Source: Hyphomicrobium zavarzinii ATCC 27496
GTDB taxonomy: Bacteria; Pseudomonadota; Alphaproteobacteria; Rhizobiales; Hyphomicrobiaceae
Reading direction: 5' to 3'
NCBI RefSeq assembly: GCF_000383415.1
Contig: NZ_KB911256.1
Span: 62,001 to 126,000, forward strand
Length of the DNA: 64,000 nucleotides
Shown: one piece after another, positions 7,356 through 16,505 of the stretch
Layout: the number at the start of each line of letters is the position of its first letter
How positions within the stretch are numbered: the stretch's first letter is position 1
The notes under the pieces: generated by a model
What the model was told of the DNA's origin: nothing
The model's database searches: none
What the model saw: the letters and a program-made list of their open reading frames with translations, nothing else
Position numbers and translations under genes: made by a program

Positions 7356-8306
7356 TCAGAAGCCAGGACCGCGGTTGTAGCTTTCGACGAGCTGATTGTA
7401 GTCGTGCATGAGCCGGTCGGGCGAGCCCTCCACCATCCAGCCGCCGCCGCCGGAGTTGAGGATCATCTTCTCGCCGTCGCTGTAGGGGACCTTGTCGCGC
7501 ACGCGGCGCATCAGCTGCTTGCTCGTGACCAGGAACGACTTGGCGGAGCTGACGAAGCTCGATCCGATTTTGCTGTCCTTGTTCTGTTCGGCATAGCTGT
7601 CGGCCGCCTTGGTCGCCGCTTCGTATTCGCCGAGGGCGGCCGTGATCTTTGCAAGATCCGGCTTGTCGGTGCTTTGGGCGCGCATAAGCCGCTTCGCATG
7701 CATCATGAGCGCTTGGATGTGATAGCGCCCCTTGCGGCCCTCCTCCTTCTCGATGTTGACGAGGTCTTCCGCAGCCAGCATGTCCTGCACGACATCGATG
7801 CCAGACCGCAGCTTCGCGTCAGCGGTCGCGAACGCAGTCCACGCGGCTACGAGCTGGGGATGCAGCGCCTTGCCCTTGGCCATCTTGTCGTCTTTGTAGT
7901 TCTCCTGAGAGTAATAGTCGTCCGCGTCCTTGAGCAGAGGCTCGAGCGCGACCACCGCGTCCACATAGGTTGAGGCCGCCGCCTCGAGCTCAGCATTGCG
8001 CGGGTCGAGCGTGTTGGCTTTCTCGACGCCGCTCTTGCAGTCCGCCGTGTCGTAGATCGTGTACGTGCCGTAGATGATCCGCTCTTTCCCCGTCGGACCC
8101 TTCTTGCCCACCCAGCTGAAGTAGCGCTCGCGGGAGTCGTAGGCGCGTTCCGAGAGCCGGTTGATGCAGCCCACATACGCGTTGATCTTCTCGGTGAGTG
8201 AAGAGGTCTCTGCGCGGACGCCGCCGGCCGCAAGCAGTCCGGGAAGCACGGCCGCGCCCACAGCCAAAATCCGCAAAGAGATGGAATGCATGATGTTTCT
8301 CGTCAT
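7356..8306 (-). CDS. Exported YiiG-like (DUF3829) protein
   Basis: A 316-residue exported protein with an N-terminal signal sequence (hydrophobic about 9-27, ending near VRA) and a long helical body rich in charged residues. Segments such as NAYVGCINRLSERAYDSRE and the YYSQENYKDDKMAKGK region match the YiiG/DUF3829 family of helical periplasmic proteins, whose function is unknown. It could be lipid-free periplasmic, since no lipobox cysteine is seen. Two ATG starts (8306 and 8291) are possible and neither has a strong ribosome site. It converges on ilvE across a hairpin repeat that may terminate both. Confidence 0.8.
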   Translation of the reverse strand: MTRNIMHSISLRILAVGAAVLPGLLAAGGVRAETSSLTEKINAYVGCINRLSERAYDSRERYFSWVGKKGPTGKERIIYGTYTIYDTADCKSGVEKANTLDPRNAELEAAASTYVDAVVALEPLLKDADDYYSQENYKDDKMAKGKALHPQLVAAWTAFATADAKLRSGIDVVQDMLAAEDLVNIEKEEGRKGRYHIQALMMHAKRLMRAQSTDKPDLAKITAALGEYEAATKAADSYAEQNKDSKIGSSFVSSAKSFLVTSKQLMRRVRDKVPYSDGEKMILNSGGGGWMVEGSPDRLMHDYNQLVESYNRGPGF

Positions 8307-8470
8307 GACAGGGTTCTGAAAAATATAAGAATTGCAGGTGTTTACGGCAGAATTTCAGCATTGGGATCTTTGCTGGACCCGCCGGGGTAGGGATAGCGGA
8401 TCATCCCGGTTGCCAGAAGCCCAATTGTGGCAGAAAATTGGCGCATGGATGAAGCCACGAGGCCAAAGCC

Positions 8471-8755
8471 ATGTCGACGTTGCGCAAAGCTACCATCTGC
8501 GTCGCGAGCTTGACGCTGATCTTCGCCGCCGCCGCGTTCTCCGCAGGTCGCGGCCTTGCCCAGGAAGGTCCGGGCGGTGCCATCAATCCCGGCCGCGACT
8601 GCCAGACGATAACCACCTGCCAATTTCGCAAAGGCGGGAGCTATCGCGGATGCCTGTCCTCCTATAGCTGTCGGGTCTGCCGGTTCGTGCGGTCGAGCTG
8701 CACCATCGGCGGGGCGAGGAAATCCTGCTACGAGTCGCGCTGCACGTGGGGCTGA
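8471..8755 (+). CDS. Small secreted cysteine-rich protein
   Basis: A 94-residue protein with a clear signal peptide (hydrophobic core about 9-25, cleavage near GLAQ). The mature part of about 63 residues carries eight cysteines spaced through a Ser/Gly/Arg-rich chain, which suggests four disulphides in the periplasm or outside the cell. Similar small Cys-rich exported proteins are widespread in Rhizobiales but have no assigned role. The gene lies 45 bp before a TTG-initiated oxidoreductase gene; co-transcription is possible. The gene call is good and the function unknown. Confidence 0.75.
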   Translation: MSTLRKATICVASLTLIFAAAAFSAGRGLAQEGPGGAINPGRDCQTITTCQFRKGGSYRGCLSSYSCRVCRFVRSSCTIGGARKSCYESRCTWG

Positions 8756-8800
8756 GCCCGATGTCGTCGTCTCGGCGCGCAGGGCGTTGCGAGAGGGCGA

Positions 8801-10414
8801 TTGGGTTTGCACGACGTTGCGATCATAGGCGGGGGCCACAACGGCCTCACCGCGGCGGCTTATCTGGCTGCGGCCGGCCTCGATGTGGTGGTGCTGGAGA
8901 AGAACGCCAACGTCGGCGGCGCCGCCTACACCGAGGAGTTTCATCCCGGCTTCCGCAACTCGGTCGCGGCCTACACCGTGAGCCTCCTCAACCCCAAGGT
9001 CATTCGCGATCTTGATCTGCCTCGCCATGGACTGAGGATCGTCGAGCGTCCGATCGCCAACTTCTGGCCCGTCGATGACCGGCGTGCGCTCGTGATGCCC
9101 TACGGTCTCGCGGCGCGTCAGCGCGCGATTGCCGCGTTCTCCGAGCGGGACGCTGCGCGGCTGCCCGCTTACGACGCCGCGCTCGATCGCGCAGCCAGCG
9201 TGCTCAAGGGCCTTCTCCTGGAAACGCCGCCCAACGCAGGCGGCGGACTGCGCGAGCTATGGAAGGGCGCACGCCTCTCGCGCTCGGTCCAGAAGCTCCC
9301 GCTCGAGGCACAGCGCGACCTTGCGGCGCTGTTCACCGAAAGCGCCGCAGACTTTCTGGCTCGCTGGTTCGAGAACGAGACCGTGAAAGCCGCATTCGCG
9401 TTCGACGGCATCGTCGGCACCTACGCAGCACCAACCACGCCCGGCACCGCATATGTGCTGCTGCACCACTGCTTCGGCGAGGTGAACGGAAAGCCGGGTG
9501 TCTGGGGTCACGCGGTGGGCGGTATGGGAGCGATCAGCGCGGCCATCGCCGCAGCCGCGCGTGAGAAGGGCGCGAAGATCCGCACCGATGCCCCCGTGCG
9601 CGAGATCCTGGTCGAGAACGGCCGCGCGGCGGGCGTGGTGCTCGCCTCGGGAGAAACCGTGCGCGCCCGTGCCGTGGCGGCGGCCGTTCCGCCGAAGCTG
9701 CTCTTCTCGCGCCTGGTCCCTGAAGGCGCGGTCAATCCCGGCCTGCACCAGCGGCTCGCGGGCCTCAAGTCCGGCTCCGGCACGTTCCGCATGAACGTCG
9801 CGCTGTCGGAGCTTCCGGACTTTACCTGCCGTCCGAACCGCGAGGGCACGGACCACCTCGCCTCGGGCATCGTGATCGGGCCGACGCTCGACTACCTCGA
9901 GCGCGCCTATCTCGACGCGCGGCGCGACGGATGGTCGAAGGAGCCCGTCGTCGAGATTCTCATTCCGTCCATGCTGGACGCCACGCTGGCCCCCAAGTGC
10001 CGCCACGTGGCGAGCCTTTTCGTGCAGCACGTCGCGCCGCATCTACCCGCTCCGCGCGCCTGGTCGAACCCGCATGAGAAGGAAGCCTTCGCCGATCTCG
10101 TGATCGATACGGTGACGCGGCATGCGCCGAACTTCAAGGCGAGCGTGGTGGGCCGCCAGGTGCTCTCGCCCTGGGATCTGGAACAACGCTTCGGCCTGAT
10201 CGACGGCGACATCTTCCACGGCGCCTTGAGCCTGGATCAGCTCTTCTCCATGCGGCCGGTTCTCGGCCATGCCGATTATCGCATGCCGCTGCCCGGCCTC
10301 TACCTGTGTGCTTCCGGCGCTCATCCCGGCGGCGGCGTGACGGGCGTCCCCGGACACAACGCGGCACGCGAGATCCTGCGCGACAGGAAGGGCTGGTGGA
10401 AAGGCCGGGCATGA
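8801..10414 (+). CDS. FAD-dependent oxidoreductase, PYROXD2/phytoene desaturase-like
   Basis: A 537-residue flavoprotein with an N-terminal dinucleotide-binding fold: VAIIGGGHNGLTAAAYLA at about 6-23, then a VVVLEKN acidic end of the second strand and a VGGAA motif. The C-terminus has PGLYLCASGAHPGGGVTG, the FAD-contacting signature of the amine oxidase / carotenoid desaturase superfamily. Overall it best matches the PYROXD2-like subgroup, whose substrate is not settled. The start is TTG 8801 with an AGAGGG ribosome site just upstream; no ATG fits the conserved N-terminus. No carotenoid genes are nearby, so a carotenoid role is not supported. Confidence 0.88.
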   Translation: MGLHDVAIIGGGHNGLTAAAYLAAAGLDVVVLEKNANVGGAAYTEEFHPGFRNSVAAYTVSLLNPKVIRDLDLPRHGLRIVERPIANFWPVDDRRALVMPYGLAARQRAIAAFSERDAARLPAYDAALDRAASVLKGLLLETPPNAGGGLRELWKGARLSRSVQKLPLEAQRDLAALFTESAADFLARWFENETVKAAFAFDGIVGTYAAPTTPGTAYVLLHHCFGEVNGKPGVWGHAVGGMGAISAAIAAAAREKGAKIRTDAPVREILVENGRAAGVVLASGETVRARAVAAAVPPKLLFSRLVPEGAVNPGLHQRLAGLKSGSGTFRMNVALSELPDFTCRPNREGTDHLASGIVIGPTLDYLERAYLDARRDGWSKEPVVEILIPSMLDATLAPKCRHVASLFVQHVAPHLPAPRAWSNPHEKEAFADLVIDTVTRHAPNFKASVVGRQVLSPWDLEQRFGLIDGDIFHGALSLDQLFSMRPVLGHADYRMPLPGLYLCASGAHPGGGVTGVPGHNAAREILRDRKGWWKGRA

Positions 10415-10710
10415 CGGAGCGCTTCAAGGACCACCGGGTCGGACGAGCCTGACGGCGCGGTGAGGCGTCGCAGTTTGTCGCATCGTGTAACGAAGTGTTT
10501 CCCCGCCACAAAAAGTCGGCTTTTCCCCCTGTAGCACAAAGATATTCCGGCTTCGTCCAAGGAGAGCTCGAATGCGACGGATTGAGGTCCGGCCGGACGT
10601 TTCCCCGTCGCACGAAGTGAGGCCGCCGATCGGGATGATCGTGATCAGGGGAATGGTGCGCCGCCGACAGTCGATACTGGGGCCGCGGCGGTGCCCAACG
10701 GGGTGAACGA
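10415..10710. other. Intergenic region before the MacAB-type operon
   Basis: About 296 bp with no convincing gene. It should hold the promoter of the following three-gene exporter operon, but I cannot pick a clear -35/-10 pair. Confidence 0.4.
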
Positions 10711-12030
10711 ATGAGATCGGCCACAGCGGCAAAGCCGCTTCAAGAGGCTCAACCGCAGAAGGGCGCGCTGCCGCCTGTCGAGCAGGCGCCGGACGACATC
10801 GCCGCAGCACTCGGTCTCGAAGGAGAGCCGCGGCGGCGCTGGCCGTGGATCGGCGCTGGTATTGCGGCGCTCGTTCTGCTCGCGGCCTGGTACGCGCTCT
10901 CGTCCGGATCGGGAGAGCGCACGCGATACACGACGCAGCCGGCGACGCGCGGCAATCTCACGGTGCTCGTCACGGCGACAGGCTCCGTCCAGCCCACCAA
11001 TCAGGTCGACATTTCGAGCGAGCTTTCGGGCACGGTCCGCCGCGTGATGGTGGACTACAACTCCCATGTTGCGGTCGGAGATCTCCTGGTCGAGCTGGAT
11101 ACCGACAAGCTCAAGGCCACGCTCGACAGCTCGCGCGCCAAGGTGGTGGCCAGCCAGGCGAAGATCCGCGACGCGGAGGCAACCGTCGTCGAGAAGAAGG
11201 CCGAGCTTGAGCGCAAGAAGGCCCTCGTCACGAAAAGCTGGGCGTCAGTCCAGGATGTGGATACGGCGCAGGCCGCCTACGATCGCGCCATCGCGAGCCT
11301 CGATAGCGCACGCGCCGATCTCGGCGTCTCGGAAGCCGATCTCAAGATCAACGAAACCAATTTCGAGAAGGCGCGCATCGTGTCGCCCATCCGCGGCGTC
11401 GTGCTGTCGCGCGCTGTCGAGCCGGGCCAGACTGTGGCCTCCTCGCTTCAGGCCCCGGTGCTGATCTCCATCGCCGAGGATCTGACCAAGATGGAACTGC
11501 AGGTCGATGTGGACGAGGCTGACGTCGGCAAGGTGAAGACGGGGCAGAAAGCGGAATTCAGCGTCGATGCATTCCCGGATCGCAAGTTCCCCGCCACCAT
11601 CGAGGAGTTGCGCTATGCCTCCGAAGTCGTGCAAGGCGTCGTCACCTACAAGGCCATTCTGGGAGTCGATAACTCCGAGCTGCTTCTGCGTCCCGGCATG
11701 ACGGCGACGGCCGAGATCACCGTCACCGAGGTCAAGGATGCACTTCTCGTTCCCAACGCGGCCTTGCGCTACGCGCCGCAGGCATCCAACGCCCCCGCGG
11801 AGCAGACGAGCCTCCTGCGCCGCATCCTGCCCGGCCCGCCGCGCTTCCGTGCGCCGAGCGCGCGGCAGGAAACGGGGGCGAGCCGGACGATCTGGGTCAT
11901 GCGCGATGGCGCGCCGCAATCGGTGCCGGTGGAGATCGGATCGAGCGACGGCAAGGTCACCGAGATCGTGAAGGGCGAGCTCGAGGTGGGCCAGGCGGTC
12001 ATCATCGACGAAACGACGGCCGCGCAGTAA
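10711..12030 (+). CDS. macA: Periplasmic adaptor subunit of a MacAB-type exporter
   Basis: A 439-residue membrane-fusion protein: a cytosolic N-terminal segment, one membrane helix (about 50-68), a biotinyl-lipoyl half (VTATGSVQPTNQVDISSEL), a long coiled-coil hairpin (about 130-220) and beta-barrel domains (SPIRGVVLSRAVEPGQTV). It would bridge the inner-membrane ABC permease to an outer-membrane channel. It is followed 22 bp later by an ATPase gene and then the permease. The C-terminal part contains a Pro/Arg-rich insert (about 358-388) not needed for the fold. No TolC-type gene is in the window. The substrate is unknown; the symbol is by family. Confidence 0.88.
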   Translation: MRSATAAKPLQEAQPQKGALPPVEQAPDDIAAALGLEGEPRRRWPWIGAGIAALVLLAAWYALSSGSGERTRYTTQPATRGNLTVLVTATGSVQPTNQVDISSELSGTVRRVMVDYNSHVAVGDLLVELDTDKLKATLDSSRAKVVASQAKIRDAEATVVEKKAELERKKALVTKSWASVQDVDTAQAAYDRAIASLDSARADLGVSEADLKINETNFEKARIVSPIRGVVLSRAVEPGQTVASSLQAPVLISIAEDLTKMELQVDVDEADVGKVKTGQKAEFSVDAFPDRKFPATIEELRYASEVVQGVVTYKAILGVDNSELLLRPGMTATAEITVTEVKDALLVPNAALRYAPQASNAPAEQTSLLRRILPGPPRFRAPSARQETGASRTIWVMRDGAPQSVPVEIGSSDGKVTEIVKGELEVGQAVIIDETTAAQ

Positions 12031-12052
12031 CGGGAAGCAACCGTAAGACGCC

Positions 12053-12769
12053 ATGCAAAAGGCAATCCCGAAAACGCCCCTGATAGAGTTTCGCTCCGTG
12101 ACCAAGACCTACGGCACCGGCGCCGCGACGGTGCACGCCCTTGCGGGCGTCGATCTCGTCATCGAGCGGGGAGAGTTCGTAGCCATCATGGGCCCCTCCG
12201 GCTCCGGCAAGTCCACGACCATGAACGTCATCGGCTGCCTCGATGTGCCGAGCACGGGCCAGTATCTGTTCCAGGGCGTGGATACGGGCACGCTCTCGCG
12301 CAACCAGCGCACGCGGCTGCGGCGTCATTTCCTGGGCTTCGTGTTTCAGGGCTTCAACCTGCTCGCGCGCACCACGGCCGTCGAGAATGTGGAGCTGCCG
12401 CTGATCTATCGCGGCTTGGCTCCTGTGGAGCGCCGCAAGCTCGCGATCAAGGCGCTGGAGCGCGTGGGCCTTGGCGGGCGCATCGATCACGGCTCCTCCG
12501 AGCTCTCCGGCGGCCAGCAGCAGCGCGTCGCCATTGCGCGCGCCATCGTCACCAGCCCGCGCGTGCTGCTGGCGGACGAGCCGACCGGCAACCTCGACAC
12601 CAAGACCAGCCGCGAGATCATGGATCTGATCGTGAGCCTCAACCGCGATCAGGGCATCACGGTCGTCATGGTCACGCATGAAGCCGATATCGCCGCCTAC
12701 GCGCGTCGTGTCATTCGCTTCGTCGACGGCCGCATCGATAGCGATACGGTCAACCGGGAGGCGGCGTGA
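12053..12769 (+). CDS. ABC transporter ATP-binding protein, MacB/LolD type
   Basis: A 238-residue ATPase with Walker [10 protein letters not shown] (about 44-52), Q-loop [12 protein letters not shown] signature LSGGQQQR, Walker [13 protein letters not shown], and switch His in VTHE. The '[18 protein letters not shown]' and DEPTGNLD wording is typical of the MacB/LolD/FtsE family that energises FtsX-type permeases. It would power export by the permease encoded 1 bp downstream. The gene lies between the adaptor and permease genes, so all three form one operon. Confidence 0.94.
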   Translation: MQKAIPKTPLIEFRSVTKTYGTGAATVHALAGVDLVIERGEFVAIMGPSGSGKSTTMNVIGCLDVPSTGQYLFQGVDTGTLSRNQRTRLRRHFLGFVFQGFNLLARTTAVENVELPLIYRGLAPVERRKLAIKALERVGLGGRIDHGSSELSGGQQQRVAIARAIVTSPRVLLADEPTGNLDTKTSREIMDLIVSLNRDQGITVVMVTHEADIAAYARRVIRFVDGRIDSDTVNREAA

Positions 12770-12770
12770 C

Positions 12771-13976
12771 ATGTTTTTCGAAACGCTGAAGCTCGCCGTC
12801 CAGGCCATCCGGCGCAACGCGCTGCGCTCCGTCCTCACCGTGCTCGGCATCGTCATCGGTGTCGGCGCCGTCATCGCCATGGTCACCATCGGCAACGGCA
12901 CCACCGCCAAGGTGACGGCCGATCTTGCCAAGCTCGGCACCAACCTGCTGTCGGTCAATCCCGGCCAGTTCGGCCCCGGCCGCGCCAGCTCCGAAGCCAA
13001 GCCCTTCAACTATCGCGATGTCGAGGCCATGAAGCAGCAGCTTCTCGGCGCGCGAGCCGTGGCGCCGCTGGCCCAGAAGACGGCGACCGTCATCTACGGA
13101 ACGGAAAATCGCAGCACCACGGTGATCGGAACGAGCAACGACTACTTTTTGACCCAGGACTGGGACCTGAGCGCCGGGCGCACCTTCCTCGATGGCGAGA
13201 TGCGGGGCGGACGCGCCGTCTGCATCATCGGCGAGACGGTGCGCAGCAAACTGTTCGGCCGCGAGGCGCCGGTCGGGCGCAGCCTGCGCGTCGGCAGCGT
13301 GGCGTGCGAGGTGATCGGTGTGCTGCAGGCCAAGGGGCAATCGAGCTTCGGCAGCGACCAGGACGACGTCGTGATCATGCCCATCCGCACCCTGCATCGC
13401 AGGCTTGCCGGCAACACGAACATCAGCCGCATCTTCGTGTCCGCGAAGAACGGCGGCGAGACCGCCAAGGTCCAGCGCGACATCGAATGGCTTCTGCGCG
13501 AGCGCCGCAAGATTGCGCCCGGCAAGGAGGATGATTTCTCCGTCCACGACATGAAGCAGATCCTGCAAGCGACAGCCGGAACCACGGCCATGCTGACGGG
13601 GCTGCTCGGCGCGGTGGCCGCCGTCTCGCTGCTCGTTGGCGGCATCGGCATCATGAACATCATGCTGGTCTCGGTCACCGAGCGCACGCGCGAGATCGGC
13701 ATTCGCCTCGCCATCGGCGCGCTGGAAAGCCAGGTGCTGATGCAGTTCCTGATCGAAGCGGTCGCGCTTTCGGTGTTCGGAGGAATTCTCGGCGTGATCC
13801 TGGGGCTCTCCTTGGCGCTGCTCGCCACCATGGCGCTCGGCGTGCCGTTCATCGTCAGCACCGGCATCGTGCTGGTGGCCTTCGCTTTCGCGGCCCTCGT
13901 CGGCGTCGTCTTCGGATATTTCCCGGCCCGCCGCGCCGCCCGCCTCGATCCCATCGAGGCGCTGCGTCACGAGTAG
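12771..13976 (+). CDS. MacB-type ABC transporter permease
   Basis: A 401-residue permease: an N-terminal membrane helix (about 20-42, VLTVLGIVIGVGAVIAM), a periplasmic MacB_PCD domain, and an FtsX core with three helices (about 275-300, 325-355, 360-388) ending with the PARRAARLDPIEALRHE motif shared by MacB permeases. The start ATG 12771 lies 1 bp after the ATPase stop. Here the ATPase and permease are separate proteins, unlike the fused MacB of Escherichia coli. With the adaptor it forms a tripartite exporter, for which peptides, lipids or antibiotics are possible cargo. Confidence 0.94.
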   Translation: MFFETLKLAVQAIRRNALRSVLTVLGIVIGVGAVIAMVTIGNGTTAKVTADLAKLGTNLLSVNPGQFGPGRASSEAKPFNYRDVEAMKQQLLGARAVAPLAQKTATVIYGTENRSTTVIGTSNDYFLTQDWDLSAGRTFLDGEMRGGRAVCIIGETVRSKLFGREAPVGRSLRVGSVACEVIGVLQAKGQSSFGSDQDDVVIMPIRTLHRRLAGNTNISRIFVSAKNGGETAKVQRDIEWLLRERRKIAPGKEDDFSVHDMKQILQATAGTTAMLTGLLGAVAAVSLLVGGIGIMNIMLVSVTERTREIGIRLAIGALESQVLMQFLIEAVALSVFGGILGVILGLSLALLATMALGVPFIVSTGIVLVAFAFAALVGVVFGYFPARRAARLDPIEALRHE

Positions 13977-14131
13977 TCCGCACTCCTTAGAAGGATAGCG
14001 GAGGCCAGTTATCAACCATATGTTTTTAAACGAAAAAACTAAGAATCCGTCACCCGGATTAACCTTTTGTAAAGCGAATAAATCGAGCCTCCGAAGTGCA
14101 GGAGACAACGCTTCGAAAGGGGACTTTCCAT

Positions 14132-14536
14132 ATGGGCAAGCTCGCAGTTTTCATGGCGATGAAACGGGATCTGGCGTTCGAGTTCGAGCGTGAGCTGAGG
14201 GCGGTGCGCAATCTCATTCTCGGCGTCACCCGCATCTCTGGAACGGACTACACCATCGATCTGCAGGCGACCGAAGGCTTCGTGGCGGGCAGTCGCGCAC
14301 GTGCGGCCTTCGCCGAAGCGCTCCACAGCGCCGTGCACGAGGCTCTCCTCAAATACGCTCACGACCTCGCGCGTGAGAGCCTGGAGCACGGCATGGATCA
14401 GGACATCGTGGGCGGCGCCCTGGGCGGAAACCCGGCGCTTCAGACTTTACAGGCCCTGCGCGCGCGAGCGGCCGAGCCCCAGCAGCCTGCGCAGCCCGCA
14501 GACGGAAACACGGTCCGCCTCGCTGTGTGCGCTTAG
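14132..14536 (+). CDS. Hypothetical protein
   Basis: A 134-residue soluble protein with no signal peptide or membrane segment. The start ATG 14132 has a GAAAGGGGAC ribosome site upstream. The N-terminal 100 residues alternate charged and hydrophobic positions as in a mixed alpha/beta fold; the C-terminus is an Ala/Gln/Pro-rich linker. No family is recognised. A strong terminator follows at 14571-14622, so it is probably monocistronic. Its AT-rich upstream (13980-14100) contains AATCCG/CGGATT with a following TTTT that may end the exporter operon. Confidence 0.7.
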   Translation: MGKLAVFMAMKRDLAFEFERELRAVRNLILGVTRISGTDYTIDLQATEGFVAGSRARAAFAEALHSAVHEALLKYAHDLARESLEHGMDQDIVGGALGGNPALQTLQALRARAAEPQQPAQPADGNTVRLAVCA

Positions 14537-14570
14537 GAAGCGCGGAGAAATTCAGGACGGCACCGATAAG

Positions 14571-14622
14571 CGCGCCACGTCTCGAAACGACGTGTTCCGA
14601 AGCGACGTGGCGCGTTCTTTTT
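14571..14622 (+). terminator. Rho-independent terminator
   Basis: CGCGCCACGTC (14571-14581) pairs with GACGTGGCGCG (14604-14614), an 11-bp stem, followed by TTCTTTTT. The loop is 22 nt and holds a second small hairpin. Confidence 0.8.
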
Positions 14623-14667
14623 GCTACCCTGCCATCACAGAGCCGGGATGCTGGGTTTTGAGAGCTT

Positions 14668-15555
14668 ATGCGGCTGTTGATTGCAGGTTGGCATGGACAG
14701 GTTGCGCGCGCGCTCATCGAGGCAGCGCCGGCCTCGCCGCATGTCAAGGCGCTGGCGGCCGGAAGACCGGCGCTCGATCTGCGCGATCCCAAGTCTGTCG
14801 AGCGCGCATTCGGCGATATTGAGCCCGGCATCGTCATCAACACGGCAGCTTACACGGGTGTGGACCAGGCCGAGACGGAGCCGGACGCCGCTTTCGCGCT
14901 CAATCAGGAGGGCGCTAGGGTTCTTGCGCGCGCCGCCGCGCGGCGCAACGTGCCGGTCATCCATCTTTCCACCCACTACGTGTTCGACGGCGGAAAGCCT
15001 GAGCCATACGTCGAGAGCGACGAGCCGCACCCCCTCACGATCTACGGACGCTCGAAGCTCGAAGGCGAGCGCGCGGTGGCCGAAGCCAATCCGCATCACG
15101 TGATCATCCGCACCGGCTGGGTGTTCGGGGCTGTGGGGCGGAACTTCGTGACCAAGATTCTCGGGCTCGCGACCGGCGAGGACCCGTTGCGTATCGTTGC
15201 CGATCAGCACGGCAATCCCACTTACGCGCCGCATCTGGCATTGGCGATCCTGGAGGTCGCGCGCCAGCTCACGCAGCACGAGAGGGATGCCTCCATCTGG
15301 GGCACCTACCACGCGGCGGGGACGGGTGCCACGTCCTGGCACGGCTTCGCGAGCGAGGTGGTGGGCTGCGCCACACGGCTCGGTCGCCCGGAGGTGCCGG
15401 TGGAGCCTATCGTCAGCCTCGACTATCCGACCAAGGCTCCGAGGCCCTTCAACTCCGAGCTCGATTGCACGAAGTTCGAACGCGCGTTCGGACTGCGTCT
15501 GCCGCCCTGGCAGGACGGCGTCGCGGACTGTGTGGGACGCCTCCTGCAGCCTTGA
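14668..15555 (+). CDS. rfbD: dTDP-4-dehydrorhamnose reductase
   Basis: An extended SDR of 295 residues that reduces dTDP-4-dehydro-L-rhamnose to dTDP-L-rhamnose. Features: an N-terminal nucleotide loop (IAGWHGQVARAL, a slightly altered GxxGQxG), NTAAYTGVDQAE (about 57-68), STHYVFDG, the YGRSKLEGE catalytic Tyr-Lys, and IIRTGWVFG. It is unusual in standing alone; rfbA, rfbB and rfbC are not adjacent. Only 30 bp upstream lies the terminator stem of the previous gene, so its promoter must be close. It could also act on a related nucleotide sugar. Confidence 0.88.
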   Translation: MRLLIAGWHGQVARALIEAAPASPHVKALAAGRPALDLRDPKSVERAFGDIEPGIVINTAAYTGVDQAETEPDAAFALNQEGARVLARAAARRNVPVIHLSTHYVFDGGKPEPYVESDEPHPLTIYGRSKLEGERAVAEANPHHVIIRTGWVFGAVGRNFVTKILGLATGEDPLRIVADQHGNPTYAPHLALAILEVARQLTQHERDASIWGTYHAAGTGATSWHGFASEVVGCATRLGRPEVPVEPIVSLDYPTKAPRPFNSELDCTKFERAFGLRLPPWQDGVADCVGRLLQP

Positions 15556-15564
15556 GGCGGCGAT

Positions 15565-15909
15565 CTAGATCTGCCTTTCGGCGCGGCGCACTTTCAGAAA
15601 GGCCCGGCTGAAGAGGCCGAGAAACACCACGAGAAGCAGCATGACCGGCACGCCGATCCAGACGTCGAGCCGGCTCGCGGTCTCGGTGCCGACCAAGCCG
15701 AAATGCTCGGCCAGGCGTGAAAGCGCCGTCGCGCCGACCGCGAGCAGGAACACGTTGCTCGCCAGCATGAGGCGCGGCTCGGCGAGATAATACTTGGTGA
15801 GGAACCCGCCCTGGGGCGGCTTCGAGCCGCCGAGGAGCGAAAGCACGGCCAGCGGCAGAACCACCAGCGCCACGAAGCCGTGAACCAATATGGTGAAGAT
15901 CGTGATCAT
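15565..15909 (-). CDS. Small three-helix membrane protein
   Basis: A 114-residue hydrophobic protein with helices at about 5-26, 48-65 and 84-105 and a basic C-terminal tail (LKVRRAERQI). No family is recognised. It converges on rfbD with 9 bp between stop codons and diverges from arfB. The start ATG is at 15909, with a GGAGGTTCCC-type ribosome site upstream. The gene call is supported by the clean membrane topology. Confidence 0.7.
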   Translation of the reverse strand: MITIFTILVHGFVALVVLPLAVLSLLGGSKPPQGGFLTKYYLAEPRLMLASNVFLLAVGATALSRLAEHFGLVGTETASRLDVWIGVPVMLLLVVFLGLFSRAFLKVRRAERQI

Positions 15910-16059
15910 GGGAACCTCCGGCCTAAGCCCGCCGGGATGCGGAATCCGGCATGGGACGCACCCTGCTCATCGCGCGCGCCGCCGTCAGTTCCAGCCGAAA
16001 CAGGCAGCGCGGCCGCTGAGCCCGCTGCACAGCGGCCAAATCTCTGCTAAACCCGCGCC

Positions 16060-16482
16060 ATGCTGGAAGTCACCCAAGACATATCGATCGACGAGCGTGA
16101 GCTGGAGGAGCGTTTCATCCGCGCGTCCGGACCGGGCGGACAGAACGTCAACAAGGTCTCGACCGCGGTCGAGCTGCGCTTCGACGTGCGCCATTCGGGC
16201 AGCCTGCCGATTGCGGTGCGCGACCGGCTGGTGCGCCTCGCCGGCCGCCGCATGACCGACGAGGGCGTGCTCGTCATCCGCGCCGAGCGCCACCGCACGC
16301 AGGAGCGAAACCGCGAGGATGCGCGCGCCCGCCTCGTCGAGCTCGTGCGCAGCGCGCTCCATGTTCCCAAGAAGCGCGTTGCCACCAAGCCGAGCCGTGC
16401 CGCCAGGGCGCGCCGCGTGGACACAAAGGTGAAACGCGGCAACGTGAAGAAGCTGCGCCAGTCCCGCCCCTCCCACGATTGA
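16060..16482 (+). CDS. arfB: Ribosome-rescue peptidyl-tRNA hydrolase ArfB
   Basis: A 140-residue ArfB (YaeJ/ICT1) protein that releases peptides from ribosomes stalled at mRNA ends without a stop codon. The catalytic GGQ loop is in SGPGGQNVNK (Gly26-Gly27-Gln28), inside a release-factor-like fold, and the C-terminal 45 residues are a Lys/Arg-rich tail that in homologues threads into the mRNA channel. Length is normal. It is followed 23 bp later by the hydroxypyruvate isomerase-like gene. Confidence 0.93.
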   Translation: MLEVTQDISIDERELEERFIRASGPGGQNVNKVSTAVELRFDVRHSGSLPIAVRDRLVRLAGRRMTDEGVLVIRAERHRTQERNREDARARLVELVRSALHVPKKRVATKPSRAARARRVDTKVKRGNVKKLRQSRPSHD

Positions 16483-16505
16483 TCCTTCCGCCATCGAGAG
16501 CATCC

